Assembly: GCA_035604215.1 (NCBI GenBank)
Contig: DATNIW010000104.1
Span: 1 to 60,261 of the forward strand
Length of the DNA stretch: 60,261 nt
Source: UBA5070 sp035604215
GTDB lineage: Bacteria; Fibrobacterota; Fibrobacteria; UBA5070
Direction: 5' to 3'
The translations under genes were made by a program, and so were the position numbers. Shown here one piece after another: positions 1 to 8,958 of this stretch. The notes below the pieces were generated by a model. That model was not told the DNA's origin. It did no database searches and worked only from the letters and a program-made list of their open reading frames with translations. Positions within the stretch are counted from its first letter, which is position 1. Every line of letters begins with the position of its first letter.

Positions 1-1
1 C

Positions 2-1732
2 ATCGCCACCGTGGTTTCGGTGCTCCTCACCCTGCTCATCATGCTGGGCGTCTTCCGGAGGGCGGGACCCATCCTCCTGGTGCTGGGACAGGCGATCGTC
101 TCTTGTGCGCTCACCATGGGCTTCGCGACGCTGGTCTACGGCCGGCTCAACCTCTACACCGTGTTCGTGATCGCCATCCTCTTCGGCATGGGCACGGACT
201 ACTCGTTCTACCTGGTCGGCCATGCGCAGCGGCAAGTCCGCACCGGGGCATCCTGGGAGGACGCCCTGGCGCGGTCCTTCCGCGACCTGTCGCCTTCGCT
301 CGGGCTGGCGTGGCTCACCACGGTGGCGGGGCTTCTCGTCCTTCTCCTGTCGAAGTTCCCGGGATTCCACGAATTCGGCGTGATCGCTTCCGTGGGGATC
401 ACGTCCAGCCTGGTCCTCACCTGGATCTTCCTTCCCGCGGCCGTGCTCCTCGCCGACCGGATCTCCCGGCATCCCGCCGCGCGTTGGCTCTCCCCGGATC
501 CCGCTTCCCCTTGGCGCGGATTCGCGATGCGACCATGGATGTCCGCCCTGCCGCGCGATCTCGCCATCGCGGCCACGATCGGCGCCGCCTGCGCGCTGCC
601 TTTCGCCTTCCGCATCGGCTTCGAATACGACTTCGCCCGCCTCCAGGAATCCCCGGACGGATCGCAGAAGACACTTCCCGTCCAGGAGGCGTTGGGCACC
701 AAGCTGACCTCCAGCCAGCCGGTCGTGGTGCTGGTCCGCGATCCCGCGACCTTGGACAGGATCCACGACACCCTTCTCCACCGCCTGGGAGTGGAACACG
801 ACACCCTGCTCGCCGGCTTCCTGACTCCGCGCTCCTTCCTGCCCAAGCCGGATCTGCAGGCGGCCAGGATTCCCCACCTTCGACGGATCGCCGAAATCCT
901 GGAGGACACCGTCTTCGACCGCGCCGCGGGAGCCGATTCGCAGGCCGTCGCCAACCTGCGCGACATGGCCAAGGCCGACACCTTCGGATGGACAGGACTG
1001 CCCGAATGGGCCCGGGACCTGCTGCGGGAACGGGACGGGAGCACGGGCCGGATCGGATTCGTCTACGACAGGATCACCAACTCCGACTCGCGCGACGCCG
1101 AGAGGTTCGAGCGCCGATACGGGCATTTCGGCGGGGTGGGGGACTCCACGACCTGCTTTTCCTCGAGCTTCGTGTACGCGGATCTCGTGCGGCTGGTGCG
1201 GGACGACAGCCTGCGCATGACGCGAGCGATGGTCCTGGTCCTCTGCCTCCTGATCGTCCTGGTCTTCCGCAGGTGGCGACCCGTCCTGGTCTGCCTTTCC
1301 GGCATGGCCGTCTCCCTGGCGTGGATCCTGGGCCTCATGGGCATGTTCGACATCCGGTTGAACGTCTTCAATCTCATCGTCATCACCACCTTGCAGGCCG
1401 CGCTGACGGATGTGGTGATCTACATGGTCCTGGCCTGGGAGCGTCAGGGTCGCGTGGGGATCGGGCAGCTCTATTCCGGAATCGGAACCTTGATGACCGT
1501 CGCGATCGGCACCACCATCTCCGGATTCGCCGGGATGCTCTTCACGAGCCATCCTGGAATCCGCAGCATCGGATCCTTCGCCGTGGTGGGTCTGGCCTGC
1601 TGCCTGGCGGCGAGCCTGGCCGTCGTTCCTTGGCTGTGTTCCCGGCTGTTGACTCCGCCCCCAGCTCCGGATCCGACTCCGTCCCCGCTCTCGCCCCCCC
1701 GCCCGCGGACCCTCCCCGAAAGCCCGGAATGA
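2..1732 (+). CDS. MMPL/RND-family exporter, C-terminal part (5' end outside window)
   Basis: The reading frame is open from the first bases, so the true start lies upstream. The visible 576 residues hold about five membrane helices, including the conserved helix-4 motif GMGTDYSFYLVG, then a large extracytoplasmic loop (roughly residues 190-400) and five more helices ending near residue 555 with a proline-rich tail. This is the usual second half of an MMPL/RND proton-driven exporter; relatives move lipids, hopanoids or glycolipids to the outer envelope. The stop overlaps the start of the following glycosyltransferase (ATGA), so the two are translationally coupled and probably act on the same envelope lipid or glycan; that link is inference. 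Substrate is unknown. Confidence 0.85.
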   Translation: MATVVSVLLTLLIMLGVFRRAGPILLVLGQAIVSCALTMGFATLVYGRLNLYTVFVIAILFGMGTDYSFYLVGHAQRQVRTGASWEDALARSFRDLSPSLGLAWLTTVAGLLVLLLSKFPGFHEFGVIASVGITSSLVLTWIFLPAAVLLADRISRHPAARWLSPDPASPWRGFAMRPWMSALPRDLAIAATIGAACALPFAFRIGFEYDFARLQESPDGSQKTLPVQEALGTKLTSSQPVVVLVRDPATLDRIHDTLLHRLGVEHDTLLAGFLTPRSFLPKPDLQAARIPHLRRIAEILEDTVFDRAAGADSQAVANLRDMAKADTFGWTGLPEWARDLLRERDGSTGRIGFVYDRITNSDSRDAERFERRYGHFGGVGDSTTCFSSSFVYADLVRLVRDDSLRMTRAMVLVLCLLIVLVFRRWRPVLVCLSGMAVSLAWILGLMGMFDIRLNVFNLIVITTLQAALTDVVIYMVLAWERQGRVGIGQLYSGIGTLMTVAIGTTISGFAGMLFTSHPGIRSIGSFAVVGLACCLAASLAVVPWLCSRLLTPPPAPDPTPSPLSPPRPRTLPESPE

Positions 1733-2922
1733 AGATCGCCATCGTCACGGACCAGTATTGGCCTTGCGTCAGCGGAGTCAGCGTTTCCATCGATTCGTTC
1801 CGGTCGGAGATGGAATCGATGGGACACGAGGTCCACATCCTGGCTCCCGGATACGGGGAGGACGGTGCGGACGCGGACGGAGCGTTGGACGGCGTGCATC
1901 GGTTCCGGTCCAGGAAGGTCCTGTTCAACGACGAAAACCGCCTGGTTCGCCGGTCCGAGAGGAAGTCCGTGCACCGGCTCCTGGAAAGCCTTTCTCCGGA
2001 CATCGTCCATGTCCAGACCGAATTCACCCTGGCCTCCATGGCCGTTTCGTGGGCTCGACGGAAAAACATCCCGCTGGTCATCAGCGCCCACACCAACTGG
2101 GCCGACCTGATCCACATCTACCTGCCGATGATCCCCTACGGCATCGCGCAGCAGCTCTGCCACTGGAAGATGTTCCTCGCCTTCCGGCGTGCGGACGCCA
2201 TCGTGGTCCCCACCGCCCTGATGGACGCCCTGATCAGCTCCTACTGGATCCGCAAGCCGGTGCGGGTCATTCCCACCGGAATCCGCGACGACCATTTCGT
2301 CTTCCTGCCCCACGAACTGGAACCGATGCGGCGGTCGGTCCTGGATGCGCACCCCCAGCTCCGTGGAAGCCGGGTGATCCTCTACGTCGGAAGGCTTGGA
2401 ACCGAAAAGGACATCCCCTTCCTGTTCGAGGTCCTCGCGCGACTGCTTCCCGGGCACCCGGACCTGAAGCTGGTCGTGGTGGGAGAAGGACCTGCGCGCC
2501 GGGAGATCGAGGAGAAGGCGTCTTCGATGGGGATGGAGCCCAACGTGGTGATGGTGGGGTTCATTCCGCACGACAGGCTCAAGGCCTACTACGGCCTCGC
2601 GGAGGCGTTCGTCTTCGCCTCCAAGGTGGAAAGCCAGGGCCTGGTGGTCCTGGAAGCCATGCAGTGCGGTCTGCCGGTGGTGGCGATCGGCAAGATGGGC
2701 ACCCGCGAGGTGATGGGCGGCAGCAACGGCGGTTTCATGGTCGACGACGACCTGGACGAATTCACCGCGGCCGTGGCCTCGCTTCTGGACGACCCCGACC
2801 TGCGCGAGCAGAAGCGTCTGGAAGCCATGGCCCACGCCTCCAAGTGGACCATGCGCTCCCAGGGACAGAAAATGGAACGATTCTACCAGATCGTGTCCAG
2901 GTGGAAGGGGATCCGCGGCTGA
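1729..2922 (+). CDS. GT4 glycosyltransferase, glycolipid-synthase-like
   Basis: A 397-residue family GT4 (GT-B fold) glycosyltransferase. The N-terminal acceptor domain begins MKIAIVTDQYWPCVSGVSVS and includes HVQTEF and SAHTNW. The C-terminal donor domain has GRLGTEKDI and the EX7E nucleotide-sugar motif (E301 and E309 in ESQGLVVLE). The closest known group by eye is the diacylglycerol glucosyltransferase / alpha-monoglucosyldiacylglycerol synthase type, which is membrane-associated and glycosylates lipids. The start codon overlaps the exporter stop, which fits synthesis and export of one glycolipid. Another GT4 role, such as polysaccharide synthesis, cannot be excluded. Confidence 0.85.
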   Translation: MKIAIVTDQYWPCVSGVSVSIDSFRSEMESMGHEVHILAPGYGEDGADADGALDGVHRFRSRKVLFNDENRLVRRSERKSVHRLLESLSPDIVHVQTEFTLASMAVSWARRKNIPLVISAHTNWADLIHIYLPMIPYGIAQQLCHWKMFLAFRRADAIVVPTALMDALISSYWIRKPVRVIPTGIRDDHFVFLPHELEPMRRSVLDAHPQLRGSRVILYVGRLGTEKDIPFLFEVLARLLPGHPDLKLVVVGEGPARREIEEKASSMGMEPNVVMVGFIPHDRLKAYYGLAEAFVFASKVESQGLVVLEAMQCGLPVVAIGKMGTREVMGGSNGGFMVDDDLDEFTAAVASLLDDPDLREQKRLEAMAHASKWTMRSQGQKMERFYQIVSRWKGIRG

Positions 2923-2929
2923 GGGCCGG

Positions 2930-3943
2930 TCAGCGCAGGTCGTCCCTGTCGATCCCGTGGATGCGGATGTCGTCGAGCCAGAGCTGGGACCCGCCCTGGA
3001 CGAGGAACGTGACGTAGTTGACGGAGTCCCTCACGCCGGTCCACCCGATGTTCCCGGAAAGGCCATCTCCGGAATCGAAATCGGCGGGGGCGAGGCTGAT
3101 CCGCTGCCAGGAGGTGTCGAGGACGTGGGAAGCCCAGGCGCGCTTGGGTTGGAGGCTGTCCAACTTGCCTTGCTGGATCAGGAGGAGCTGGAGGCTGTCC
3201 ATGTGCTCCAGGGAGACCCAGACGGTGCCGGACCCGCGGGCCCAGAACTCCAGGGAGTCCATGGAACGCAACGACCTGGGGGAGGATGCAAGCAGGGTGG
3301 CCGCCAGGAGCACGCGTCCGGTGTCGCATTGGCCCGTGGCGCAGACGAGCTCCAAGGCGTTCCCCGACCGACCCGAACCCGCAGCCGCGAGTCCGGACTG
3401 CGGAAGCGCGCCCCCGATGTACCAGAACGAGGAATCGGGCAGCCTGTTGTGCAGGGTGCTGCCTCCTTCGAAATCGTCCACCAGCACGGTGTTCAGGGAC
3501 AGGGCCTGGGAGTCCGCGATGCCGGCCCATACGGCGGACGGATCCGATCGACGGGAAAGCGGCTGGTTCCAGCGGAGGAGGAATCTCGCCCCCGGCACCA
3601 GAAGCGGACCGGAGATCCTGACGTCGAGCCTCCCGCGGGCCGCCACGCGGTCCCAGTCGACGATCTCGAACGGGATGGGGTTGCCCTGGTAGGTCTGCAC
3701 GTCGATGTCCCGTCCCGAATCGTCGGTGCGGGTGAAGTCGAAATTTCCGGCGTCGAACCGGAGCACGGCCACGGTGGGTCCCGGGAAGGTCAGGTCGCCG
3801 GAGTCCACGACGGAGTCCACCAGGATGGACCGCGCCGACACGGCGTTCTCGGTCTCCGTGGACGTCCCGGCGGACTGGTCCTCGAAACAGCCCGCGAGGA
3901 CGAGGAACGGCAGGATCGCCAGGAGTCGCGCGGTCCGCTTCAT
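2930..3943 (-). CDS. Exported lipoprotein paired with a TIGR02147 regulator
   Basis: A 337-residue protein starting MKRTARLLAILPFLVLAGC: signal peptide with lipobox LAGC, so probably lipidated after cleavage. The body is beta-rich. Its second half contains VLVDDFEGGSTLHN and ends in QLWLDDIRIHGIDRD, the pattern of a galactose-binding-like or carbohydrate-binding jelly-roll (a 'DDFEG...WLDDI' fold). No catalytic motif was seen. The start codon overlaps the stop of the upstream TIGR02147 regulator (ATGA), so both come from one transcript. The carbohydrate-binding role is inferred from the pattern and from the xylanase genes nearby. Confidence 0.75.
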   Translation of the reverse strand: MKRTARLLAILPFLVLAGCFEDQSAGTSTETENAVSARSILVDSVVDSGDLTFPGPTVAVLRFDAGNFDFTRTDDSGRDIDVQTYQGNPIPFEIVDWDRVAARGRLDVRISGPLLVPGARFLLRWNQPLSRRSDPSAVWAGIADSQALSLNTVLVDDFEGGSTLHNRLPDSSFWYIGGALPQSGLAAAGSGRSGNALELVCATGQCDTGRVLLAATLLASSPRSLRSMDSLEFWARGSGTVWVSLEHMDSLQLLLIQQGKLDSLQPKRAWASHVLDTSWQRISLAPADFDSGDGLSGNIGWTGVRDSVNYVTFLVQGGSQLWLDDIRIHGIDRDDLR

Positions 3944-4767
3944 CCGATCCTCCCGGGGATGGCCGCGGCGGGGAAGAAGGCCATGGCCAATTGCATCACC
4001 CTGTCCGGCGAACTCGAATCCTCCACCCGCTTCTGGATCTGGCGTCGGCATTCGCGGATCAGCTCCCGGATCTCCGCGAAGGCCCTCTCGTCCATGGACA
4101 GGGTGAGCGTGGACACGTCGCGCACCCCTGGGGGGAACCTTTCCAGCGACTCGGAGGCCAAGGACAGGATCTGGCGTTGAAAGCCGTGGACGGCCTTCGC
4201 CTTCGCCGGGCCTCCCGCGGTGAGGTGCGCCTCGGAGGGCAGCAGCCTGCCCGAACTCGCCTTCTTGACGAGCTTGAGCTCCTCGAGGAGATCCAGGGCG
4301 GCCCGGACCTCGTCCTCGTCGACCGGCGGGAAGAGCTGGGCGGCCAGTTCCTTGGGCACGGCCCTTCCCCGGTTGACGTCGAGCAGGGCTCGCACCGCGG
4401 CCACCCGCCAGTTGGCGAAGTAGTCCAATTCCCTGTTCTCCAGGGGTTTGCGCGAGACGTCGCGCAGGGCGAGGGCCTTTTCCAGGATCGCCCCGCGGGA
4501 CCTCGAGGACTTCTCGCGGGCGTAGGCGATGAGGAGCTGGAAATACTCGGCCGACCTTCCCGACAATCCGAGCACTTCGAGCGCGCGGCTCTGGCATCGC
4601 GCCGGCAGATGGGCCTCGCCGTGGAGGATGCGGAACACGTTGCTCGGAAACAGCCCGAACGATTCCGCCATCACCCGGTAGGAATAGAAGGCCGACTCGG
4701 ACTTGCGCTCCTCGTAGGCGTCCTTCAGGTAGGCTCTGTAGTCCAGGTAGTCGAAGATCGGTTTCAT
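3940..4767 (-). CDS. TIGR02147 family protein (Fibrobacter-type putative regulator)
   Basis: A 275-residue protein beginning MKPIFDYLDYRAYLKD, the hallmark opening of TIGR02147, a family of about 270 residues found mostly in Fibrobacterota and some deltaproteobacterial-type genomes. Residues about 25-65 resemble a helix-turn-helix (SYRVMAESFGLFPSNVFRIL). The middle and C-terminal parts are helical, with a conserved 'S.LTLSMDE' stretch (VSTLTLSMDERAF). The family is thought to be regulatory; its biochemistry is unknown. It is first in a two-gene unit with the lipoprotein and diverges from the esterase gene across 279 bp, so it may control either side. This gene is the strongest taxonomic marker in the window. 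Confidence 0.85.
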   Translation of the reverse strand: MKPIFDYLDYRAYLKDAYEERKSESAFYSYRVMAESFGLFPSNVFRILHGEAHLPARCQSRALEVLGLSGRSAEYFQLLIAYAREKSSRSRGAILEKALALRDVSRKPLENRELDYFANWRVAAVRALLDVNRGRAVPKELAAQLFPPVDEDEVRAALDLLEELKLVKKASSGRLLPSEAHLTAGGPAKAKAVHGFQRQILSLASESLERFPPGVRDVSTLTLSMDERAFAEIRELIRECRRQIQKRVEDSSSPDRVMQLAMAFFPAAAIPGRIG

Positions 4768-5046
4768 GGGTCCCGGCGGTGATCGTACCGCTTCCGCGGC
4801 TGGATTTCGGCCAACCTCGTCTATCCACCAAATCTCGCAATCCCACCGCTCCACCAGCCGATTTCCCGGAAGTCGAGGCGTTACAGTTTCGCCAACACCG
4901 TCCGGTCGGGATCGGCGGAAAGTCGAGCGGACGCGGCATACCTTCGGAGCACGACGGAGTTTCCGGTGGCGGCAAGGCGGGCCCTTCCGAACCGGAATCC
5001 TCCTCCCAGCCACCCTCACAGTATCCTGTTCCAAAGGCGATGCACG
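4768..5046. promoter_or_regulatory. Divergent intergenic region, regulator operon / esterase
   Basis: This 279-bp gap lies between two divergent genes, so promoters for both should be here. No strong -35/-10 pair is visible. Two near-identical direct words, CGGAAGTCGAGGCG (4867-4880) and CGGAAAGTCGAGCG (4916-4929), lie 49 bp apart and could be binding sites; this is weak. A purine-rich AAAGGCG precedes the esterase start. Confidence 0.35.
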
Positions 5047-6495
5047 ATGAGAAATCCAAACATGGGCGAGATTTCGATGCGGAAGGCGGTCGCGGCCTCC
5101 GCGGTCCTGGTGGGTTGCATGATCGGCCAATCCTGGGGATGGAGCGCGTCCGGCACGGTGAAGAACATGTCCGGCACGGTCCTTTCGGGGGTCGCGGTGT
5201 CGGTGCAGGATTCCAGCGGGATCAGCGTCACGACTTCCGCCGCCGGCGTCTTCTCGATCGGATCCACCACCGGGCTGGTCGAGGATCCCACTTCGGGTTC
5301 TTCCTGGGGCGTTCGCGCATCGGCAGGCGGACTGGAGATCCAGTCCCCGATGGACGGAACGTTGCTTCTTTCCCTGGTCGACGGATCGGGCAGACAGCTG
5401 TGGACGGGTTCCGCGCGGGCCCAAAACGGCTCGGCGTTCGCCAACCTGCCCTCCGGGATGCGCAGCGGAGCCGCCATCCTGCGGGTCCGGCACCCGGGAG
5501 GGGAGTTCGATGCGGCGGTGACGACGGGACCCGAAGGTGCGCGGGTGGCATCGCACATCGCCGCCGCCAGGGCGCTGGCCGCGAATCCGGTGCTTCTGTT
5601 CTCGAAGGCCGGATACCGCGACACCTCCTACGCCATGACCATGGCCACGGCCACGAACCTGTCCATCACCATGGGCGACACGGGCACCGTCGCCATGACC
5701 TGTCCTTCCGCCAAGCTCGCCTCCGGCGACCAGACCAAGACCCTCACCGTGAAAGGCGTCGCACGGACCTACATCCTCCACGTCCCCTCCGCCTACACCG
5801 GCAGCAGCAGCGTACCCATGGTGGTGGACTTCCATCCGATCGGGGGCTCGGCGTCCGGGGAAGAGAGCGGTTCCCCCTTCAAGGCGCTGACGGATGCGGA
5901 AGGGGTGGTCACGGCCTACCCGAACGGTCTCGCCAGCCCCAACCTGGGCCAGGCTTGGAACGTGCAGGGCTGCTGCACCACCGCCGACGACACGGACTTC
6001 GCCAGGGCCGTGGTGGCCGACGTCGAGAAGGTCGCCTGCATCAACACCAAACGCGTCTACGCGGTGGGCTTCTCCATGGGTGGGGGAATGACCCACTTCT
6101 CCGCCTGCCACCTGACCGACATCTTCGCGGCGGCGTCGCCTGCGGCATTCGACCTCACCCAGCAGAACGAGACCGACTGCCAGCCTTCCAGGCCCATCAC
6201 CATGGTCGATTTCCGGAGCACGGGCGATCCCGTGGTCGCCTACGCGGGCGGGCACTCCGCGCTGGTCACAGGCATGGCCATCGACTTCCTGGGCGCGGTG
6301 GGCACGTTCCAGAAATGGGCGGCTCTAGACCAATGCACCGGATCGCCCTCTGCCGCCGATGCCAACGGCTGTTCCACCTACTCCACCTGCGCAGGCGGCG
6401 TCCAGGTGACCCTCTGCACCAAGCAGGGCGGAGGCCACGACTACGGCAACGCCACGGTGGCGTGGCCCATCCTCAAGATGTACACGCTGCCCTGA
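5047..6495 (+). CDS. Exported esterase, CE1 / PHB-depolymerase-like (acetylxylan or feruloyl esterase type)
   Basis: A 482-residue exported alpha/beta hydrolase. The signal peptide is best seen from the internal ATG at 5077 (MRKAVAASAVLVGCMIG); 5047 is chosen because AAAGGCG precedes it, but 5077 is possible. Residues about 38-80 form a carboxypeptidase-regulatory-like beta domain. About 105-165 resemble the 'DGSGRQLW...LPSG' module normally found at the C-terminus of Fibrobacter secreted enzymes. The catalytic domain starts near 230. The likely triad is S343 in GFSMGG, D394 in STGDPV and H464 in GGGHDY. Relatives cleave acetyl, feruloyl or polyhydroxyalkanoate esters. The following GH30 gene favours a hemicellulose substrate. 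Confidence 0.8.
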   Translation: MRNPNMGEISMRKAVAASAVLVGCMIGQSWGWSASGTVKNMSGTVLSGVAVSVQDSSGISVTTSAAGVFSIGSTTGLVEDPTSGSSWGVRASAGGLEIQSPMDGTLLLSLVDGSGRQLWTGSARAQNGSAFANLPSGMRSGAAILRVRHPGGEFDAAVTTGPEGARVASHIAAARALAANPVLLFSKAGYRDTSYAMTMATATNLSITMGDTGTVAMTCPSAKLASGDQTKTLTVKGVARTYILHVPSAYTGSSSVPMVVDFHPIGGSASGEESGSPFKALTDAEGVVTAYPNGLASPNLGQAWNVQGCCTTADDTDFARAVVADVEKVACINTKRVYAVGFSMGGGMTHFSACHLTDIFAAASPAAFDLTQQNETDCQPSRPITMVDFRSTGDPVVAYAGGHSALVTGMAIDFLGAVGTFQKWAALDQCTGSPSAADANGCSTYSTCAGGVQVTLCTKQGGGHDYGNATVAWPILKMYTLP

Positions 6496-6508
6496 CCTGA
6501 CATCGGGC

Positions 6509-6540
6509 GTCCCTCCGCACCGGCGCGGAGGGACCCGTTT
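6509..6540 (+). terminator. Rho-independent terminator-like hairpin after the esterase
   Basis: A perfect 10-bp stem GTCCCTCCGC / GCGGAGGGAC with a 6-nt loop begins 13 bp after the esterase stop and is followed by CCGTTT. The T tract is short, so termination strength is uncertain. It separates the esterase from the GH30 gene, which then needs its own promoter in 6541-6781. Confidence 0.6.
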
Positions 6541-6781
6541 CATCCGGGGCGGAATGTTCCCGGTCTTCCACTTCCCCCCCTTTGGCTGCGCGAGTGCCAC
6601 CGCGGTTCTGGACAAGAATCCGGATGTGGTGCGTCGTGAAATTTGGCGTTTCGACCAAAACATGCTGCGCAATCGAGCGCCTTTTCCCTGATACCTCGGC
6701 TTAAACTGGAAACAGGGTCGGCATCCCAGGCGAACTGCGGATTCCGACCATTTGGCCACGTTTCTTCGAGGTGCGACCAGG

Positions 6782-8371
6782 ATGAAGGCGGAAAACATGA
6801 GAACTGCATCGCTTGCCAATGGTACGGGTACGATCGGGAGCGGAGAGAAAAGGAAGTCCGGGAAGGCCGGACAATCCGTGGTCGCGGCGATCATCGGTCT
6901 CGCTCTGATGCCCTTGATCGGTCGATCGATGGTGGCCGATGCCACCGACGTCACGGTCAACGCGAACTCCCTGCACCAGGTCATCGACGGCTTCGGAGCT
7001 TCCAGCGCCTGGTGCGGGACCATCCCGAGCGTGGTGATGAACTCGCTCTACGGCGACTTGGGATTCAGCATCCTGCGCGTCCGCATCGAGGAAGGGATCG
7101 GAGACGCCAACTGGCCGAGCGGACCGTACACGAGTTGGGCGCCGGAACTCGCCAATGCCCAAAGCGCCACGTCCCATGGCGCCATCGTCTTCGCGACCCC
7201 GTGGAATCCCCCGCCCGGTTTGCGGCTGACGGGAGGTGGTGGGGAATACTCGATCGACACCACCAAGTGGTCCAGCTACCGCGACTACCTGAACGCCTAC
7301 GTGAAGTACTTCAAGACCAACGGCGTGAATCTCTACGCCATCTCCATCCAGAACGAACCGGACTACTCCTCGAGCTGGACCTACTGGAGCCCCGCCGAGG
7401 TCCACAACTTCGCGCTCGAGTACGGCGCCTCCATCACCACCAAACTGATCTCCGGCGAGTCGTTCACCTTCAACAAGCCCTACTACGACCCGATCCTCAA
7501 CGACACCAAGGCGCTGGCCAACGTGGCCATCTTCGGCACCCACATCTACGGGACCTCGGTGGCGAACTACGCCTATCCCCTCTTCCAGCAGATCGGCGTT
7601 CCCGCCGGCAAGAAGCTCTGGATGACCGAGCACTACCTGAACAGCGACGACAACATCACCACCACCATCATGCCGGTCGCCAAGGAGATCCACGACTGGC
7701 TGGTCACGGGGAACGGGGACGCCTACATCTACTGGTGGATCACCTACGGAAACGGCTTGGCCACGTCTTCCGGGACCATCTACAAGCGTGCGTACGTGAT
7801 CAGCCAGTTCGCGAAGTACATCCGCCCGGGCTACCACCGGGTGGACGCCACGGCGAACCCGGCGACCAACGTCTACGTGAGCGCCTACACCGGCTCCGAC
7901 TCCATGGTGATCGTGGCCATCAACACCGGCACCAGCGCGGCGAGCCAGACCTTCACCCTCCAGAACGCCTCCGTTTCCCAGTTCTCCTCGTGGAACACCA
8001 CCGCGAACACCAACATGGCCGCCGGATCCGCCGCCATGGTCTCCGGGGGCTCGTTCACGGCGAGCCTGCCCGCCCAGAGCATCACCACCTTCGTGGGCAA
8101 GAACACGTCGGCCTCCGTCGAATCGCGGTCGGTGGCCGCCACGTCCGCCAAGGAATTCAAGGCCAAGATCTCGGCCGGCAACCTGGTGATCACCCCGATG
8201 GACAACGACAAGACGTACGACGCGACGGTGTATGGGCTGAACGGACAGCAGGCGGTGACCAGGAACGGCAACAGGGGCGTCGTGGACATTCCCGTGAACG
8301 CCAAGGGCGTGTACGTGGTGGACATCGAGTCCGATGGCCGTGTCCAACGGGAACTCGTGCCGACATTCTAG
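6782..8371 (+). CDS. GH30 glucuronoxylanase / endo-xylanase, exported
   Basis: A 529-residue glycoside hydrolase family 30 enzyme, subfamily 8-like (XynC type), which cleaves glucuronoxylan outside the cell. The opening block DGFGASSAWCG is typical. The acid/base is E192 in SIQNEPDYS and the nucleophile E283 in KLWMTEHYL. A beta-sandwich follows the barrel, and about 85 C-terminal residues (DATVYGLNGQQAVTRNG, ending in VVDI) form a secretion/sorting-type module of the kind seen in Fibrobacter enzymes. The start is placed at 6782 because GAGGTG lies 8 nt upstream. The N-terminus is long before the hydrophobic segment near residues 30-50, so 6797 is an alternative. It pairs functionally with the preceding esterase. 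Confidence 0.88.
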   Translation: MKAENMRTASLANGTGTIGSGEKRKSGKAGQSVVAAIIGLALMPLIGRSMVADATDVTVNANSLHQVIDGFGASSAWCGTIPSVVMNSLYGDLGFSILRVRIEEGIGDANWPSGPYTSWAPELANAQSATSHGAIVFATPWNPPPGLRLTGGGGEYSIDTTKWSSYRDYLNAYVKYFKTNGVNLYAISIQNEPDYSSSWTYWSPAEVHNFALEYGASITTKLISGESFTFNKPYYDPILNDTKALANVAIFGTHIYGTSVANYAYPLFQQIGVPAGKKLWMTEHYLNSDDNITTTIMPVAKEIHDWLVTGNGDAYIYWWITYGNGLATSSGTIYKRAYVISQFAKYIRPGYHRVDATANPATNVYVSAYTGSDSMVIVAINTGTSAASQTFTLQNASVSQFSSWNTTANTNMAAGSAAMVSGGSFTASLPAQSITTFVGKNTSASVESRSVAATSAKEFKAKISAGNLVITPMDNDKTYDATVYGLNGQQAVTRNGNRGVVDIPVNAKGVYVVDIESDGRVQRELVPTF

Positions 8372-8423
8372 GGGCCGCGCGGTTTCCGAACCGGGGATCG
8401 ACGCTCCCAGGGGCGATCTCCGG

Positions 8424-8933
8424 CTACGGGGCCTGGCGCCGATAGTCCAGCAGGTAGGTCAGCGGGACAGGGAGATGGGGTGAGTTGACCGTGACCACGA
8501 GCCGAAGTTCGGTTCCGTCGTCGCTCCAGCGGTACTCGTCCCTGCCTTGTCCATCCTTGCCCTTGATGACGAGCGTCAGTCGGCCGTTTCCGCGCTCGCA
8601 GGAGAGCCGGTAGACCCTCCCGCCGCGATCCGCCCAATTCGATTCCTTTCCGTCGTTCCGGCAGGTCGCCTCCGGATCCGTGCCCTGCGAGATCGCCAGG
8701 CCGTCGATCCGGGAGACGATGGAAAGCGTTTCCGCGGGGACATTGTCCTTCTCCAGGAGAGGACGCGCGATCACCCGTTTGATGATGCCCATGCGGGAAA
8801 CGCAGGAGTCGATGGCCGCGACCACGTTCGAGCTCCTGGAGCGATCCAGGGAATACCCCCCGACGAAGGTCGAATCCCCCGCCTCGGCCAGATGGGCGAG
8901 GGCCGCGAGAGCCAAGATCGAAGCCGTCCGCAT
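8424..8933 (-). CDS. Small exported protein of unknown function
   Basis: A 169-residue protein with a clear signal peptide (MRTASILALAALAHLAEAG). The mature part has three cysteines (DSCVSR, ATCRND, LSCERG) that may form disulphides, and is otherwise beta-rich and charged. I recognise no family. The start at 8933 fits the signal peptide; a GTG at 8954 in the same frame is possible. It lies 25 bp downstream of dnaE on the same strand and converges on the GH30 gene. Confidence 0.6.
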   Translation of the reverse strand: MRTASILALAALAHLAEAGDSTFVGGYSLDRSRSSNVVAAIDSCVSRMGIIKRVIARPLLEKDNVPAETLSIVSRIDGLAISQGTDPEATCRNDGKESNWADRGGRVYRLSCERGNGRLTLVIKGKDGQGRDEYRWSDDGTELRLVVTVNSPHLPVPLTYLLDYRRQAP

Positions 8934-8958
8934 TCCCGTCGAGCGTCCGTTCACCCGT

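Noticed and set aside
4867..4929. Two similar CGGAAGTCGAG words as operators
   Set aside because: Only two imperfect copies in GC-rich DNA; kept as a remark but too weak for a separate feature.
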